IMG/VR virus record: IMGVR_UViG_3300018080_000302 | Span: 1-40,928 of that record | Strand: one strand, 5' to 3' | Source: a virus | DNA: 40,928 nt | Part shown: positions 39,115 through 40,928 of the stretch, in pieces | How the letters are laid out: each line of letters begins with the position of its first letter | Position numbering within the stretch: position 1 is the stretch's first letter | The notes under the pieces: model-generated | Told to the model about the DNA's origin: nothing | Databases searched by the model: none | What the model saw: only the letters and a program-made list of their open reading frames with translations | Translations under genes and position numbers: made by a program

Positions 39115-40928
39115 TTTTTCTCCTTTTTCTTTTGTTCTCTTTTTAATTTAGCTTTCTCAGATGCTTTCTTTTTCTTTTTAGCTTCTCTTTTTTCTAACAA
39201 TTGATAACAATATTCTGGAGTTATAATTTTTTCTTTATCATAAATTTTTAAAAACTTTTCTTTAACATTTTTAAATTTTGGAAGTTTATCTAAATCTAAT
39301 TCTTTTTCAGAAAGATTTGCTAAAATATCAGTTATCGCTTTTTCAATTTCTTCGGGTAATTCTAAAAGATTAATTATTTTATGTCTTAACCATGCATCAT
39401 TTTCAGTATCATTTAATTTATCAACTATAATATTATCAGAAATATCACCAAGTCTTACTTTATCAGCAATAATTTTAAGAGGTTTATCTACTCTCTCATA
39501 CAAGCCTTTACTGCCCTTGCATTTTTTATTAACATTGAAATATCTAACATTATCATAATAGCATAATTGTTTTAAATCACAATTATGAACAATTATATTT
39601 CCTTCAATAACATAATTATGATATTTAAATATAGATAAATCATAATGAAAAAAAGGTCTTTTATTTTTTTGATTTATTATTTTTATCTTTTTTATTTTTT
39701 TTCCGTTTTGTAAAAAACCATAATGATTTTTCCAATTAGGATATTTTCTTTTAATTGCTGGTTTACATATTTGGAAAAATTTTAAACTTTCTACGTTGTT
39801 AATACAGAATTTGTTACATTTATTTGATGATTTAAAAATATTTGTCGTTTTTATATCTAGTTTTTTAAAATATTGTTTTAATTCTTCTAATGTTTTATAA
39901 CCATTTTGATAAAATGATAATTGAATCCCTAATTTTGATTCACTTTTACTACCTTCTGCATCAAAAAAACCAGCGCAATATCCCTTTTTAAAATTATCTG
40001 ATTTCTTATCTTTATATTTCATTAAATAATCAAAATTATAATTTAAGTATAATCTAACTCTATATGCTTGTTTTTCACTAGTTGTTGTTTTTGATTTTTT
40101 TATAATTATATTATAATTAAATAGTTCTTTTACATATTTTTGAATTCTTTTTAATGGCTCTATATCACATATCTCATAAGAAATACAACTATGTTTATAA
40201 TCAATGTGACCATCGCCAACAGCTAAGCCTAATATATAACCAATTTTATAATTGTTTTGTAAATTATTATATGGAAATATGTTTTTATTTAAATGATATA
40301 ATGTATTGCCTTTTTTTAATTCACAAGCTTTTTTCCATCCATCTGTTGTTAAAAATTTATGGTTAGAAGATGAACGAATTGGTGTTTTTATATTTTCATA
40401 ATAAATATGATATTCTTTATTGTGTGTTTTTTTGTGTTTTTTTATAACATTTCCTTTAACAAATTTTTTATTTTTTTCATCATAAGATATAACTTTATCA
40501 CCTTCTTTTATGTTTCTTAATAATTTAGAACTCCCATCAGCCATTTTAATTTTTGTTAATCCACTTAAACAATCACCTGTTACAAGAATAACTTCTTTAT
40601 CTTTGTAAAATCTACACGCTACAGCCAAAACATCATCGGCTTCTGAATTCCATTCTCTAATTAAATGCCAATTGGTTGCTTCATTTAATGCTTCGTTTAC
40701 TTTATTTAAATAATTAAATTGTTTATCCCAATCGATTAACTTATGTTTTTCTCTATCGTCTGCTCTTTGAGCCTTATAATATCCAGCAATAGATTTTCTC
40801 CAACTCTTCCCTTCAGTTGCTAATAAAATAACATCATCTTTTTCAACCCCTATCTTTTTCAAACAGCTTAATAAACTATTGAAATAAACAGCGTGTGGTG
40901 GCATAATGAATCTATCAGAGTTTGATTC
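39111..40928 (-). CDS. 5'-3' exonuclease / flap endonuclease interrupted by an intein (5' end outside window)
   Basis: The frame is open past the ATG at 40904 to the window edge (DRFIMPPHAVYFN), so the gene starts beyond base 40928. Counting from that internal Met, the host protein shows KSWRKSIAGYYKAQR, SEADDVLAVACRFY (acidic site, 87-91) and VTGD (108-111). After the intein it continues CDLKQLC, so the mature motif is VTGDCDLKQL, the second metal site of FEN/T5-type exonucleases. VRLGDISDNI is the H3TH DNA-binding helix. A very Lys-rich tail ends it. It removes RNA primers and flaps. Confidence 0.92.
   Translation of the reverse strand, partial: ESNSDRFIMPPHAVYFNSLLSCLKKIGVEKDDVILLATEGKSWRKSIAGYYKAQRADDREKHKLIDWDKQFNYLNKVNEALNEATNWHLIREWNSEADDVLAVACRFYKDKEVILVTGDCLSGLTKIKMADGSSKLLRNIKEGDKVISYDEKNKKFVKGNVIKKHKKTHNKEYHIYYENIKTPIRSSSNHKFLTTDGWKKACELKKGNTLYHLNKNIFPYNNLQNNYKIGYILGLAVGDGHIDYKHSCISYEICDIEPLKRIQKYVKELFNYNIIIKKSKTTTSEKQAYRVRLYLNYNFDYLMKYKDKKSDNFKKGYCAGFFDAEGSKSESKLGIQLSFYQNGYKTLEELKQYFKKLDIKTTNIFKSSNKCNKFCINNVESLKFFQICKPAIKRKYPNWKNHYGFLQNGKKIKKIKIINQKNKRPFFHYDLSIFKYHNYVIEGNIIVHNCDLKQLCYYDNVRYFNVNKKCKGSKGLYERVDKPLKIIADKVRLGDISDNIIVDKLNDTENDAWLRHKIINLLELPEEIEKAITDILANLSEKELDLDKLPKFKNVKEKFLKIYDKEKIITPEYCYQLLEKREAKKKKKASEKAKLKREQKKKEKK
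39582..40571 (-). mobile_element. LAGLIDADG intein in the exonuclease active-site motif, 330 aa
   Basis: It begins with Cys (CLSGLTKIKMADGSSKLL, block A) directly after VTGD and ends IEGNIIVHN before Cys+1 of CDLKQL, with the standard His-Asn. SSNHKFLTT is block B. Two endonuclease motifs (LGLAVGDGH and AGFFDAEGS) are present. It interrupts the second acidic metal motif of the nuclease between its two Asp residues, so an unspliced enzyme should be inactive. Confidence 0.93.

Noticed and set aside
40901-40904. ATG at 40904 as the start of the exonuclease
   Set aside because: The frame stays open to the window edge and the N-terminal metal motif of the family is missing, so the true start is outside.
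1-40928. tRNA genes or CRISPR arrays
   Set aside because: No clover-leaf-like GTTCRA segments or regular spaced repeats were seen, and coding sequence fills nearly all the DNA.

Overview
This window is part of a tailed-phage (Caudoviricetes) genome from a very AT-rich, low-GC lineage. The evidence is a dense block of phage replication, recombination and tail genes with almost no intergenic DNA. ATGA, TTGA or TAATG start/stop overlaps are common, GGAG-type ribosome binding sites are frequent, and homing elements are numerous. Two sigma70-like promoters (TTGACA, 18-base spacer, TGnTATAAT or TGnTATACT) and the Shine-Dalgarno sites suggest a bacterial host with ordinary sigma70 promoters. The host cannot be named from the sequence, and no tRNA or CRISPR array was seen.

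Layout. Positions 1-4559 (+) hold the end of a large tail or baseplate protein with internal repeats, then three proteins that look like tail appendages. At 4559/4562 the strand switches, with two bases between convergent stops, and everything to the right edge is on the - strand. In - strand transcription order, right to left, that block holds: a 5'-3' exonuclease with an intein (cut by the right edge), a ClpP-like protease, a uridine-kinase-like P-loop kinase, a broken phosphoesterase, a PrimPol-helicase, a RuvC-like and a PDDEXK nuclease, a RecA-like recombinase, a chain of microproteins, a DnaQ-like exonuclease, an ATP-dependent ligase, a family B DNA polymerase with an intein, a truncated TAGT-like glycosyltransferase, a Mom-like DNA modification enzyme, a secreted trypsin-like protease, an MgtC-like membrane protein, an HTH-phosphoesterase, ribosomal protein bS21, and a split SbcC/Rad50 plus SbcD module. 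Last come a sugar cluster (DUF115-like, pyruvyltransferase, MurB-like and three glycosyltransferase genes) and a site-2 protease.

How the genes fit together. The polymerase, PrimPol-helicase, ligase, flap exonuclease, DnaQ-like nuclease, RecA-like protein, SbcCD and resolvases form a nearly self-sufficient replication/recombination set. Mom-like and TAGT-like proteins point to DNA modification. bS21, MgtC, the trypsin-like protease, the site-2 protease and the glycan genes look like host-takeover or surface-modification functions. Homing DNA is heavy: two LAGLIDADG inteins sit in active-site motifs of replication enzymes, three HNH genes share one catalytic domain, and there are two further HNH genes. 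About fifteen genes of 24-59 codons fill apparent gaps and are listed individually.

All assignments come from reading motifs by eye; no database search was run.
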